Shown: one piece after another, positions 46,320-54,100 of the stretch
Layout: each line of letters starts with the position of its first letter
Numbering within the stretch: position 1 is the stretch's first letter
DNA from: Vitreoscilla filiformis
GTDB lineage: Bacteria > Pseudomonadota > Gammaproteobacteria > Burkholderiales > Burkholderiaceae_C
NCBI RefSeq assembly: GCF_002222655.1
Contig: NZ_CP022423.1
Location: forward strand, 2,790,001 to 2,854,000
Direction of reading: 5' to 3'
DNA length: 64,000 nucleotides
The notes under the pieces: model-generated
What the model was told of the DNA's origin: nothing
The model's input: the letters and a program-made list of their open reading frames with translations, nothing else
Database searches by the model: none
Made by a program: the position numbers and the translations under genes

Positions 46320-47066
46320 TCAGGCCGCACCGTTCAAGGCATCGGCGCGGGCTTGGCCGGCGGCAAAGTCCAACGCGCCGGTGTAGATCGAGCGCCCGCA
46401 AATCACGCCTTGCACGCCTTCTTTTTCCACGGCGCACAGGGCTTCGATGTCGGCGATGTTCGAGAGGCCGCCCGAAGCGATCACCGGGATTTTCAGCGCT
46501 TGGGCCAGCTTCACCGTGGCGTCGATGTTGATGCCGGTGAGCATGCCATCGCGGCCAATGTCGGTGTAGATGATGCCTTCGACGCCGTAATCCTCGAACT
46601 TCTTGCCCAGATCGATGACTTCGTGGCCGGTGAGTTTGCTCCAGCCATCGGTGGCGACTTTGCCGTCCTTGGCATCCAAGCCGACGATGATGTGGCCGGG
46701 GAAGGCGGTGCAGGCGTCGCGCAGAAAGCCGGGGTTTTTCACCGCTGCCGTGCCGATGATGACGTAGCTGATGCCATCGTCCAGGTAACGCTCGATGGTG
46801 TCGAGGTCACGGATGCCGCCGCCCAGTTGCACCGGGATGTCGTCGCCGACTTCCTTCAGGATGGCTTTGATGGCGCCTTCGTTCACCGGTTTGCCAGCAA
46901 ACGCACCGTTCAAATCCACCAAATGCAGGCGACGCGCACCGGCGTTCAGCCAACGCCGCGCCATGGCGGCGGGGTCTTCGCCGAAGGTGGTGGACACATT
47001 CATGTCGCCTTGTTGCAGGCGCACACACTGACCGTCTTTCAGATCAATCGCAGGAATGAGCAGCAT
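46320..47066 (-). CDS. hisA: ProFAR isomerase
   Basis: A 248-residue TIM barrel, 1-(5-phosphoribosyl)-5-[(5-phosphoribosylamino)methylideneamino]imidazole-4-carboxamide isomerase, homologous to His[18 protein letters not shown] begins with the catalytic Asp; [14 protein letters not shown] and [13 protein letters not shown] give the second acid. It lies between hisH and hisF in the ordinary order. Confidence 0.96.
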   Translation of the reverse strand: MLLIPAIDLKDGQCVRLQQGDMNVSTTFGEDPAAMARRWLNAGARRLHLVDLNGAFAGKPVNEGAIKAILKEVGDDIPVQLGGGIRDLDTIERYLDDGISYVIIGTAAVKNPGFLRDACTAFPGHIIVGLDAKDGKVATDGWSKLTGHEVIDLGKKFEDYGVEGIIYTDIGRDGMLTGINIDATVKLAQALKIPVIASGGLSNIADIEALCAVEKEGVQGVICGRSIYTGALDFAAGQARADALNGAA

Positions 47067-47126
47067 GACTCTGGGAGAGCTTGGAAGGTGGAGGAAAAAG
47101 GGAACGGCCTGCGCATCATGCAGGAA

Positions 47127-47798
47127 TCACGGCGCCCAGTGCAGGAAATTGCGGTAAAGCGCCAAACCGTGGTCGGCGCTTTTTTCGGGGTGGAACTGGG
47201 TGGCAAAAATGTTGTCGCGGGCGATGGCGCAGGCAAAGCGCTCGCCGTACTCGGTGGAGCCTGCCGTGTGCGCCTCGTCCTGCGGGCTGGCGTGGTAGCT
47301 GTGGACGAAGTAGAACCAGCTCTCGTCCGGCACACCGGCCCACATCGGATGCACCTGCCCGCCGTGTTTGGCGTGGGCGTGCTGGCGCACGCGGTTCCAG
47401 CCCATTTGCGGCACCTTGTAGCGGCTGCCGTCGGCCTGCAAACGGCCTTCGAGCTGGAAGCGCTTCACGCGGCCCGGGAACAGCGCCAGGCCCGGCGTGT
47501 CCTGTTCTTCGGAGTGCTCCAGCAGCATTTGCATCCCGACGCACACGCCCATCAGCGGTTTGTTGGCGGCGGCTTCGAGCACGGCTTCTTTCAAACCGGA
47601 GTCGGCCAGCTCGCGCATGCAGTCCCGCATGGCACCTTGGCCGGGCAGCACGATGCGCTCGGCGGCGCGTACGGTGTCAGGCCGCGAGGTCACGACCACT
47701 TCCACGCCCTGATCCTGCGCCACATGCAACACCGCTTGCGACACCGATCGCAGATTGCCCATGCCGTAGTCCACCACGGCGACGATTCGCTTGCTCAT
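47127..47798 (-). CDS. hisH: Imidazole glycerol phosphate synthase, glutaminase subunit
   Basis: A 223-residue class I amidotransferase supplying ammonia to HisF. Nucleophile Cys86 in GVCVGMQML, the oxyanion-region LPGQGAM and the C-terminal QFHPEKSAD with catalytic His and Glu are present. It follows hisB by 12 bp. Confidence 0.95.
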   Translation of the reverse strand: MSKRIVAVVDYGMGNLRSVSQAVLHVAQDQGVEVVVTSRPDTVRAAERIVLPGQGAMRDCMRELADSGLKEAVLEAAANKPLMGVCVGMQMLLEHSEEQDTPGLALFPGRVKRFQLEGRLQADGSRYKVPQMGWNRVRQHAHAKHGGQVHPMWAGVPDESWFYFVHSYHASPQDEAHTAGSTEYGERFACAIARDNIFATQFHPEKSADHGLALYRNFLHWAP

Positions 47799-47810
47799 GT
47801 GTCGGGCTCC

Positions 47811-48398
47811 TCAGAGGGTTCCTTTGGTGGAGGGAATCACACCCGCCGAGCGCGGGTCGGGCGTCAGCGCCATGCGGATGGCCCGGCCAAACGCCTTGAA
47901 GATGGTTTCGCACTGATGATGGGCGTTGTGGCCCTTCAGGTTGTCGATGTGCAGGCTCACCAGCGCATGGTTCACAAAACCCTGGAAGAACTCGAACACC
48001 AGTTGCGTATCCAGCGCGCCGATCATGCCGGCGGTGAACTTCACGTCCATCGACAGGCCGGGGCGGCCAGAAAAGTCCACCACCACGCGGGAGAGTGCTT
48101 CGTCCAGCGGCACATAACTGTGGCCGTAGCGGGTGATGCCCTTCTTGTCGCCCACCGCTTGGGCCACGGCTTGGCCGAGGGTGATGCCCACGTCTTCGAC
48201 GGTGTGGTGGCCGTCAATGTGCAAATCCCCTTTGGCGTCGATCTCCAGATCGATCAGGCCGTGGCGGGCGATTTGATCCAGCATGTGATCAAAAAAACCA
48301 ATGCCGGTGTTGAGTTTGGATTGACCCGTGCCGTCCAGATTGAGGCGGACGGTGATCTGCGTTTCTTGCGTTTGGCGGGAAACCTGGGCGGTGCGCAT
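47811..48398 (-). CDS. hisB: Imidazoleglycerol-phosphate dehydratase
   Basis: A 195-residue monofunctional dehydratase (no HisNB phosphatase domain). Metal-binding motifs [14 protein letters not shown] and [18 protein letters not shown] are intact, as is the start [14 protein letters not shown]. It lies 20 bp after hisC. Confidence 0.96.
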   Translation of the reverse strand: MRTAQVSRQTQETQITVRLNLDGTGQSKLNTGIGFFDHMLDQIARHGLIDLEIDAKGDLHIDGHHTVEDVGITLGQAVAQAVGDKKGITRYGHSYVPLDEALSRVVVDFSGRPGLSMDVKFTAGMIGALDTQLVFEFFQGFVNHALVSLHIDNLKGHNAHHQCETIFKAFGRAIRMALTPDPRSAGVIPSTKGTL

Positions 48399-48418
48399 GG
48401 CGATCTCTCAGGGAAAAG

Positions 48419-49501
48419 TTAGGCAGCCGGCGCGGCGGCCAGCACCACGTCGAGTGCGGCCAGCAGCGCATCGGTTTGCGCTTCGGTGCCGATGGTGATG
48501 CGCAGGAAGGGCGCGATGCGCTCGGGCCGACGGAAGTGTCGCACCAGCACACGCTGTTCGCGCAGGCCCGCAGCCAGGGCGGCGCCGTCGCGCCCTGGGA
48601 ACTGCGCGAAGACGAAGTTCGCCGCCGAGGGCAGCACTTGCGCGCCGCGTGCTTCCAGCGCCGCGACCAGCCGCTCGCGGGTGGTGATGATGCGCTGGCG
48701 CGTGCTTTCAAACCATTCCAGATCTTGCATGGCCGCCACGCCGCCAGCGATGGCCAGGCGATCCAGCGGGTAGGAGTTGAAGCTGTCCTTCACGCGGGTG
48801 AGGGCTTCGATCAAATCGGGGTGGCCCAGGGCGTAACCCACGCGCAAACCGGCGAGCGCACGCGATTTGGAAAGCGTGCGCACCACCAGCAATTGCGGGT
48901 AGCGGTTGATGAGCGTGGCGGCGGTGTCGGCGCCGAAATCCACGTAAGCCTCGTCCACCACCACCACCGAATCGGGGTTGGCTTGCAGCAGGCGCTCCAC
49001 CTCGGTCAGCGGCAGGGCGATGCCCGTGGGCGCGTTCGGGTTCGGGAAGATGATGCCGCCGTTTTTCCCGACGGCCAGCAGGTCATCGACGCGCAGGCTG
49101 AAATCCTCGGCCAGCGCCACCGGGCGGGTTTGGATGCCGTAGAGCTGGGCGTAAACCGGGTAGAAGCTGTAAGAGATATCGGGGAAGAGCAGCGGCGCGT
49201 CGTGCTTCAACAGGCCCATGAAGGCGTGGGCCAGCACCTCGTCCGAACCATTGCCGACGAAGACCTGGGCCACGCTCAGGCCGTGGTAGTCGGCGATGGC
49301 TTCTTTCAGCGCCAGCGCTTGCGGGTCGGAGTACAGGCGCAGGGCTTCGGTGTTGTGGCCGTTGATGGCGGCCAACACCTTCTCGCTCGGGCCGTAGGGG
49401 CACTCGTTGGTGTTGAGCTTGATGAGCCCGTCGATCTTGGGCTGTTCGCCGGGCACGTAGGGCGTCAGTTGGCTGACGATGTCACTCCAATAGCGGCTCA
49501 T
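48419..49501 (-). CDS. hisC: Histidinol-phosphate aminotransferase
   Basis: A 360-residue PLP enzyme (class I/II fold). [12 protein letters not shown] opens the substrate site, [13 protein letters not shown] and [12 protein letters not shown] the cofactor site, and [15 protein letters not shown] holds the PLP Lys. ATG 49501 is preceded by AGGAGAG. Normally it follows hisD; here the PIN toxin gene ends just 19 bp upstream, so its transcription may come from the toxin-antitoxin promoter. Confidence 0.96.
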   Translation of the reverse strand: MSRYWSDIVSQLTPYVPGEQPKIDGLIKLNTNECPYGPSEKVLAAINGHNTEALRLYSDPQALALKEAIADYHGLSVAQVFVGNGSDEVLAHAFMGLLKHDAPLLFPDISYSFYPVYAQLYGIQTRPVALAEDFSLRVDDLLAVGKNGGIIFPNPNAPTGIALPLTEVERLLQANPDSVVVVDEAYVDFGADTAATLINRYPQLLVVRTLSKSRALAGLRVGYALGHPDLIEALTRVKDSFNSYPLDRLAIAGGVAAMQDLEWFESTRQRIITTRERLVAALEARGAQVLPSAANFVFAQFPGRDGAALAAGLREQRVLVRHFRRPERIAPFLRITIGTEAQTDALLAALDVVLAAAPAA

Positions 49502-49520
49502 GGGGGGAACTCTCCTGAAC

Positions 49521-49991
49521 TCAGATCGCGGTGTCGAGGATGCTGGGGGCGGCGTGTTGCGGGTGCAGCAGCCGCACGCCGTCCACCGTTTGCCCATGCG
49601 GCAGGTGCTCGGACAGCAGCCAGCCACAGCCCTGCTGCTGCGCGGCGGCGACCACCAAGGCGTCCGCAAACCGCAGGCCAAAGCGGCTTTCCACCGACCA
49701 CGCGGCTTCGACGGTGGCGTGATCGGTTTGCCACGGGCGCCAATGCTGGTAGCGACGCACTTCGGCGCGGGCGTCCCCGGCGGGCATGGCGGGGCGCAGG
49801 TGTTGGGTGGCGTGTTGGTAGAAGTCCGTCAGCACCGAGGTGGCGGTGCGGCCCAAGCGGCGCTGCCACAGCACGGCCAGCCAGTCGATGGCGCGGGCTT
49901 GCGCGGCGGGGTCGGCGCCGTCCTCGCTGCGCAGCAGGACGGAGGTATCGACGAACACGAAAGGAGCCGCAGGGGCCACGGCCAAGCTCAT
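49521..49991 (-). CDS. PIN-domain toxin (VapC-like), upstream of hisC
   Basis: A 156-residue PIN-fold ribonuclease-like protein. The first acid is in FVDTSVLL and the third in [10 protein letters not shown]; the second (LTDFYQHAT, Asp for the usual Glu) and the fourth (LLSEHLPHG, Glu for Asp) differ from classic VapC but fit a known variant group. It would cleave specific RNAs unless blocked by its antitoxin. Its ATG overlaps the antitoxin stop (ATGA). It is directly followed by hisC, an unusual placing. Confidence 0.82.
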   Translation of the reverse strand: MSLAVAPAAPFVFVDTSVLLRSEDGADPAAQARAIDWLAVLWQRRLGRTATSVLTDFYQHATQHLRPAMPAGDARAEVRRYQHWRPWQTDHATVEAAWSVESRFGLRFADALVVAAAQQQGCGWLLSEHLPHGQTVDGVRLLHPQHAAPSILDTAI

Positions 49992-50212
49992 GTGGCGCTC
50001 TCGCTGCGGCTGGGGTAGGACTGGCCGTCGGTTTGCCAGGTGCGTTCGCGGCTCAGCCAGTCTTGCATGGCGCGTTCGTAAGCGTCGTCGTGGCGCATCT
50101 TTTCGGCCAGCATTTCACCGACCAGGCGCGAGACGCTGGTGTTGCGCCGCGCCGCCTCCAGCCGCACCCATTCGGCGACGCTGTCTTCCATGGTGACGGT
50201 GACGTTTTTCAT
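49988..50212 (-). CDS. Ribbon-helix-helix (CopG-like) antitoxin
   Basis: A 74-residue protein: N-terminal strand KNVTVTMEDSVAEWV and helices RRNTSVSRLVGEML form a ribbon-helix-helix DNA-binding fold; the charged C-terminus would neutralise the PIN toxin. It is coupled to that toxin. Two perfect palindromes 34-62 bp upstream of its start are the likely autoregulatory operator. Start MKNVTV at 50212. Confidence 0.85.
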   Translation of the reverse strand: MKNVTVTMEDSVAEWVRLEAARRNTSVSRLVGEMLAEKMRHDDAYERAMQDWLSRERTWQTDGQSYPSRSESAT

Positions 50213-50245
50213 GTGACGGGCAGGCGGGAATTGGGGAAAGAATAA

Positions 50246-50274
50246 CACGAAGTTCGTGGCGCACGAAGTTCGTG
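50246..50274. promoter_or_regulatory. Tandem palindromic operator of the left toxin-antitoxin pair
   Basis: Two copies of the 13-bp palindrome CACGAAGTTCGTG (50246-50258 and 50262-50274), 16 bp apart start to start. Each is a perfect inverted repeat about a central G. Spacing and place fit cooperative binding by the RHH antitoxin. Confidence 0.7.
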
Positions 50275-50315
50275 GAAGATTCCCCCCTTTCTTCTTCACC
50301 TTGCATCGCGCAAAA

Positions 50316-50337
50316 TACACACACCAAAGTACACACA
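50316..50337. promoter_or_regulatory. Direct repeat upstream of the right vapB
   Basis: TACACACA occurs at 50316-50323 and again at 50330-50337 (14-bp period), ending just before the vapB ribosome-binding site (AAGGA). Candidate operator for the AbrB-type antitoxin or a core promoter element. Confidence 0.4.
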
Positions 50338-50347
50338 AGGAAGCATC

Positions 50348-50629
50348 ATGAACCAAGTCCTCAGCAACCCAACTTTGCCGAGCCGGGTCTTCATGAACGG
50401 CAACAGCCAGGCAGTGCGCATTCCGCAGGAATTCCGGTTAGACGCACAGCGAGTTGAGATCACCCGTACACCGTCGGGTGACTTGCTCATTCATCCCATT
50501 GCACAACCGGAAGATCGCGGCATGGCGCTGCTGCGGGCGCTATCAGCGTTTGATGATGATCTGATTGAGGCTATTGAGGCCAGTCACCGAGAGTCCAACA
50601 CTGAGATGCAAGATCGCGACGTCATTTAG
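50348..50629 (+). CDS. vapB: AbrB/VapB-type antitoxin
   Basis: A 93-residue antitoxin: swapped-hairpin DNA-binding domain with VFMNGNSQAVRIPQEFRLD (15-33) and EITRTPSGDLLIHP, the VagC/VapB signature, followed by an acidic helical tail (FDDDLIEAIEASHRES) to bind VapC. AAGGA precedes ATG 50348. It heads the presumed operon vapB-vapC-NLR. It is back to back with the left toxin-antitoxin pair. Confidence 0.9.
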   Translation: MNQVLSNPTLPSRVFMNGNSQAVRIPQEFRLDAQRVEITRTPSGDLLIHPIAQPEDRGMALLRALSAFDDDLIEAIEASHRESNTEMQDRDVI

Positions 50630-50650
50630 ACGTCATTTAGACATCATTAA
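50618..50650. repeat. Three tandem 11-bp repeats between vapB and vapC
   Basis: GACGTCATTTA twice (50618-50628, 50629-50639), then a third copy GACATCATTAA (50640-50650) with two changes. The first copy contains the vapB stop codon. The period equals about one helical turn, so bound proteins would line up on one DNA face. Confidence 0.6.
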
Positions 50651-50720
50651 GACAATAAGGACAGCATGATGTATGATGCGCAGCATGGCGCCCGCCCACC
50701 AGAGGCGCAGGAGATTTGCA

Positions 50721-51137
50721 ATGCGCTACATGCTGGACACCAACATCCTCATTTATCTGATGAAGAACAAACCCGCCAGAGTGGCTGAGCGGGTCAGCAG
50801 GCTGGCGCCAACGGACAGCCTGCGCATGTCGTTCATCACCTGGGCTGAGTTGCTCAAGAGCGTGTCTGGAAGCAGTCGCCCGCCTGAAGAAACGCGCGCT
50901 CGTCTGATGGGTTTAGCCCGGGTGGTGCCCGTACTGAATACGGTGCAGCCCAGCATCGCCGAGCATTACGCAACCCAGTTCCTCCGGCTCAAGTTAGCCG
51001 GAACGCCCATTGGCGGGAATGATTTGTGGATCGCCTGCCACGCCCTGAGCGAGGACTGCACCCTCGTCACCAACAACCTGCGCGAGTTCTCACGAATTGA
51101 CGGCTTGGCGCTTGAGAACTGGGCGGAGGAACTGTGA
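50721..51137 (+). CDS. vapC: VapC-type PIN-domain ribonuclease toxin
   Basis: A 138-residue PIN toxin with all canonical acids: Asp in MLDTNILIYLM, Glu in TWAELLKS, Asp in GGNDLWIACHA and the NNLREF segment at the C-terminus. Relatives cleave initiator tRNA or rRNA. AGGAG lies seven bases before ATG 50721. It is separated from vapB by 91 bp (unusually far) and its TGA stop overlaps the GTG start of the NLR gene. Confidence 0.92.
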   Translation: MRYMLDTNILIYLMKNKPARVAERVSRLAPTDSLRMSFITWAELLKSVSGSSRPPEETRARLMGLARVVPVLNTVQPSIAEHYATQFLRLKLAGTPIGGNDLWIACHALSEDCTLVTNNLREFSRIDGLALENWAEEL

Positions 51138-54100
51138 AACTGCGCCCGCCCCAACTCACCCCGTTCTGGGATCGCCTGGCCGATGACATCAGCCCGCGCA
51201 ACCTCGCTCGCCTGAAAAGCTTGGCCGCCTTGATGGGCGATGCGGCCCAAACTACCGTGGCCATCGTGCTGGCCGAGGTGTTCGCTTCGGACAACAGCGC
51301 GCCCGAGAGCCAGAACAAAGCCTTCACCCGGCTGCGGGAGGAGTTCAACGAGCAGGCGCAGGCGCGAGGGCTGACGGTGCGCTTGGAGATCACCGGGGCC
51401 AAATCGCTGGGTGGAGAACGGCTGGTGTGGTTTGAGGGTGAAGCGCCGCTGCACATTACTCACACCACGGAAGAGCTGGCGCGCGTTGACAACCGGCTCA
51501 TCACCGACAACCAAGGCGTGCCCCTGAACCCCGAACCCAAGGTGCACCTGATCGAGTGCGCGCCCGACGGTCGCCCGGTGGTGCGCTGGTTCTTCAGTTA
51601 CGCCCATGCCGACGCGAAAGCGCTGAGCCTGTTCAAGCGGCTGCAAACCGCGCTGGGCAACTCGCCCAAATACCAATTCAAGCCGTGGAGTGACCAGCAC
51701 ATCTTGGTGGGTGAACAGTGGGATGCGCAGATTCACGCCGCCTTGCAGCACAGCCACCTGGGGGTGCTGGTGTTGAGCCAGAACTTTCTGGGCAGCCGCT
51801 ACATCACCGCCCAAGAGCTGCCGGTGTTTGTGGCCGGGAAGCACCCGCTGGCCTTGGGCAAGCGAGCGATTCCGGTAGCGCTGGAGCCCATCGACTTTGA
51901 GCACACCGACTTGAAGGGCTTGCAGGCGCAGCAGATCTTCCGCGATGAAGACCTCAAGAGTTTTACCGAGCGCAGCGGCTCCAAGCTGACCCAATGGGTG
52001 AACCGCCTGGTGGCACAAATTCACAAGGTGCTGGAGCGTCACGCCAGCGTGGGCGCTGTGGTGGCGCCTGCCCCTGAAGAATCGCCGCGCCTACCAGCGG
52101 CCAAGGCCATGCAGACGCTGAAGTGGCCGACGTGCCACATGCTCAGCGGCGATCTGAGTGGCATTGAAGGCCGGGAGCTGGACAACCACGGCCGCGTCAC
52201 CTCGATGGACAAGCTGGCGCAACTGGGCGGCGACCACACGACCGCGCACGACAACACCCAAGGCGAAGACGCCCTGAACTACCTGCTGGATTGGGCCAGC
52301 GACCCCCAAGCCCCCGGCCTATTCGCCCTGCTGGCCGAGTACGGCATGGGCAAAACCATCACCTGCCAGCGTTTGATCCGCAAAGTGGAAAAGCGGCGCG
52401 AAGCCGAACCCACCGCCCCTTGGCCGCAGCCGCTGTACTTTGACCTGCGCAAGCTCACCGGCTTGCGCAAGCGAGAAGGTGAGGTGCCGACGCTGGAGCA
52501 GATCGTGGGCGAGTGCATCCAGCGCGGCTGGCAGGTGGCCGGCGCGGACGCTGGCGCCGCACCCAGCGCCAGCGAGCTGGTCGCCCGCAGCCGCGAGCAC
52601 GCCCAGCTCTGGGTGTTTGACGGGCTGGACGAAGCCCTGGTGCACCTGAGTGAAGTGGACGGCCAAGCCTTCACCCGCGAGCTGCTGCGCCTGCAAGCCC
52701 GCCCCGGCTCACTCTGGCACCCCGGCACCAAACTGCTGATCTCCTGCCGCACGCATTTCTTCCGCAGCTTGCAGGCGCAAAACAACCACTTCACCGGCCA
52801 GGAGCGGGACACCACCCCGGCCAGCGATTACCGCGCCTTGCTGCTGCTGCCGCTGAACGAAGAGCAGATCCGCACCTACATCGGCCATGCGCTGCCGGGG
52901 CTGGATGCCGACGCCACGTTGGCGATGGTGAAAGCCGTTCACAACCTGAGCGAGCTGGCCAGCCGGCCGTACACGCTCAAGCTCGTCACCGAGTTCATTC
53001 CGCAGATTGAACGCTGGCGGGCCGAAGGGCGGCCGGTGTACGGCGTGACGCTTTACCGCCAAATGGTGCAAAGCTGGATGCACCGTGACAGCGGCAAGCA
53101 TCACCTGAAACCCGAGCACAAAGAGCGGCTGATGACGCATCTGGCGGCCTGGATGTGGCAACGCGGGCAGCGGCTCATCCCAGGAACCGAGCTAGAAACT
53201 TGGTTTCTCCGCTGGTTGAAGAGTGATGACGACTTGTGGCTTCGTTACAGCGACGTGAACAAAGACAAGCTGGAGGAAGACCTGCGCACCGCCACTTTCT
53301 TGGTGCGGGAGGATGAAGGCAGCGAAACGGAAGAAGGCGCACCCAGCACCGGCGGCTTCCGGTTTGCGCACAGCTCAATGCAGGAATACTTTTTGGCGGT
53401 GCATTTGTTCCAGGCTGTGCGGCGCAACGAGCGCAAAGCCTGGGCCTTGCCGCTGGTGAGTGTGGAAACGCGGCGTTTTCTGGGCCAGTGTTTGCAGGAA
53501 GCGGCGCCGCGTGAGCAGGCGCAGTGGGTGCAGCAGCTCTCAACCTGGAAGGCACCTTATCTGGCTTTGGCCAGTGAGCAATGGCTGCGCTACGCGCTGG
53601 AGGCGGTGCGTGAAGGCTGGCCCGCACCCAGTCTGGTGGGTGCCGATCTGCGGGGAGCGAACTTGCATGGCTGGCGCTTTGAAGGGCGCCAAGTGCCGGG
53701 TGCCCAGCCGCAAGTGCTGAACTTGAGCCAAGCGGATTTGAGCGGCTGTGAGCTGCGGGAAACCGTGTGGGCGGATGTGCGCATGGAAGGCGTGCAACTG
53801 GCCGGGGCGGCGCTGGATCGCAGCGAGTGGCAGCGGGTGAACGCGCCGGGGGCGAACTTGCGCGGCGCCACGCTGCATGGGGTGCGCTGGCGGCACGTCA
53901 ATTTGAGTGGGGTGGATGGGGCGGAAGTGCAAGGCGAACAAGCTTGGGCGCTGCGCTCGGTGGTGCCGCAGGGGATAGTTGGCTGGGCGGGCACTTCAGC
54001 CAACGAATGTGAACCGCCGCTTGAAGTGAAAGCGCCTTGGTTTGTGCAGGGTGGGCACTCAGGCCCTGTCAACGCCTGCGCCTTTTCCCCGAATGGGCTG

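Noticed and set aside
46254..48422. 722-codon open frame antisense to hisF, hisA, hisH, hisB
   Set aside because: Four clear his genes occupy the opposite strand; the frame has no domain pattern.
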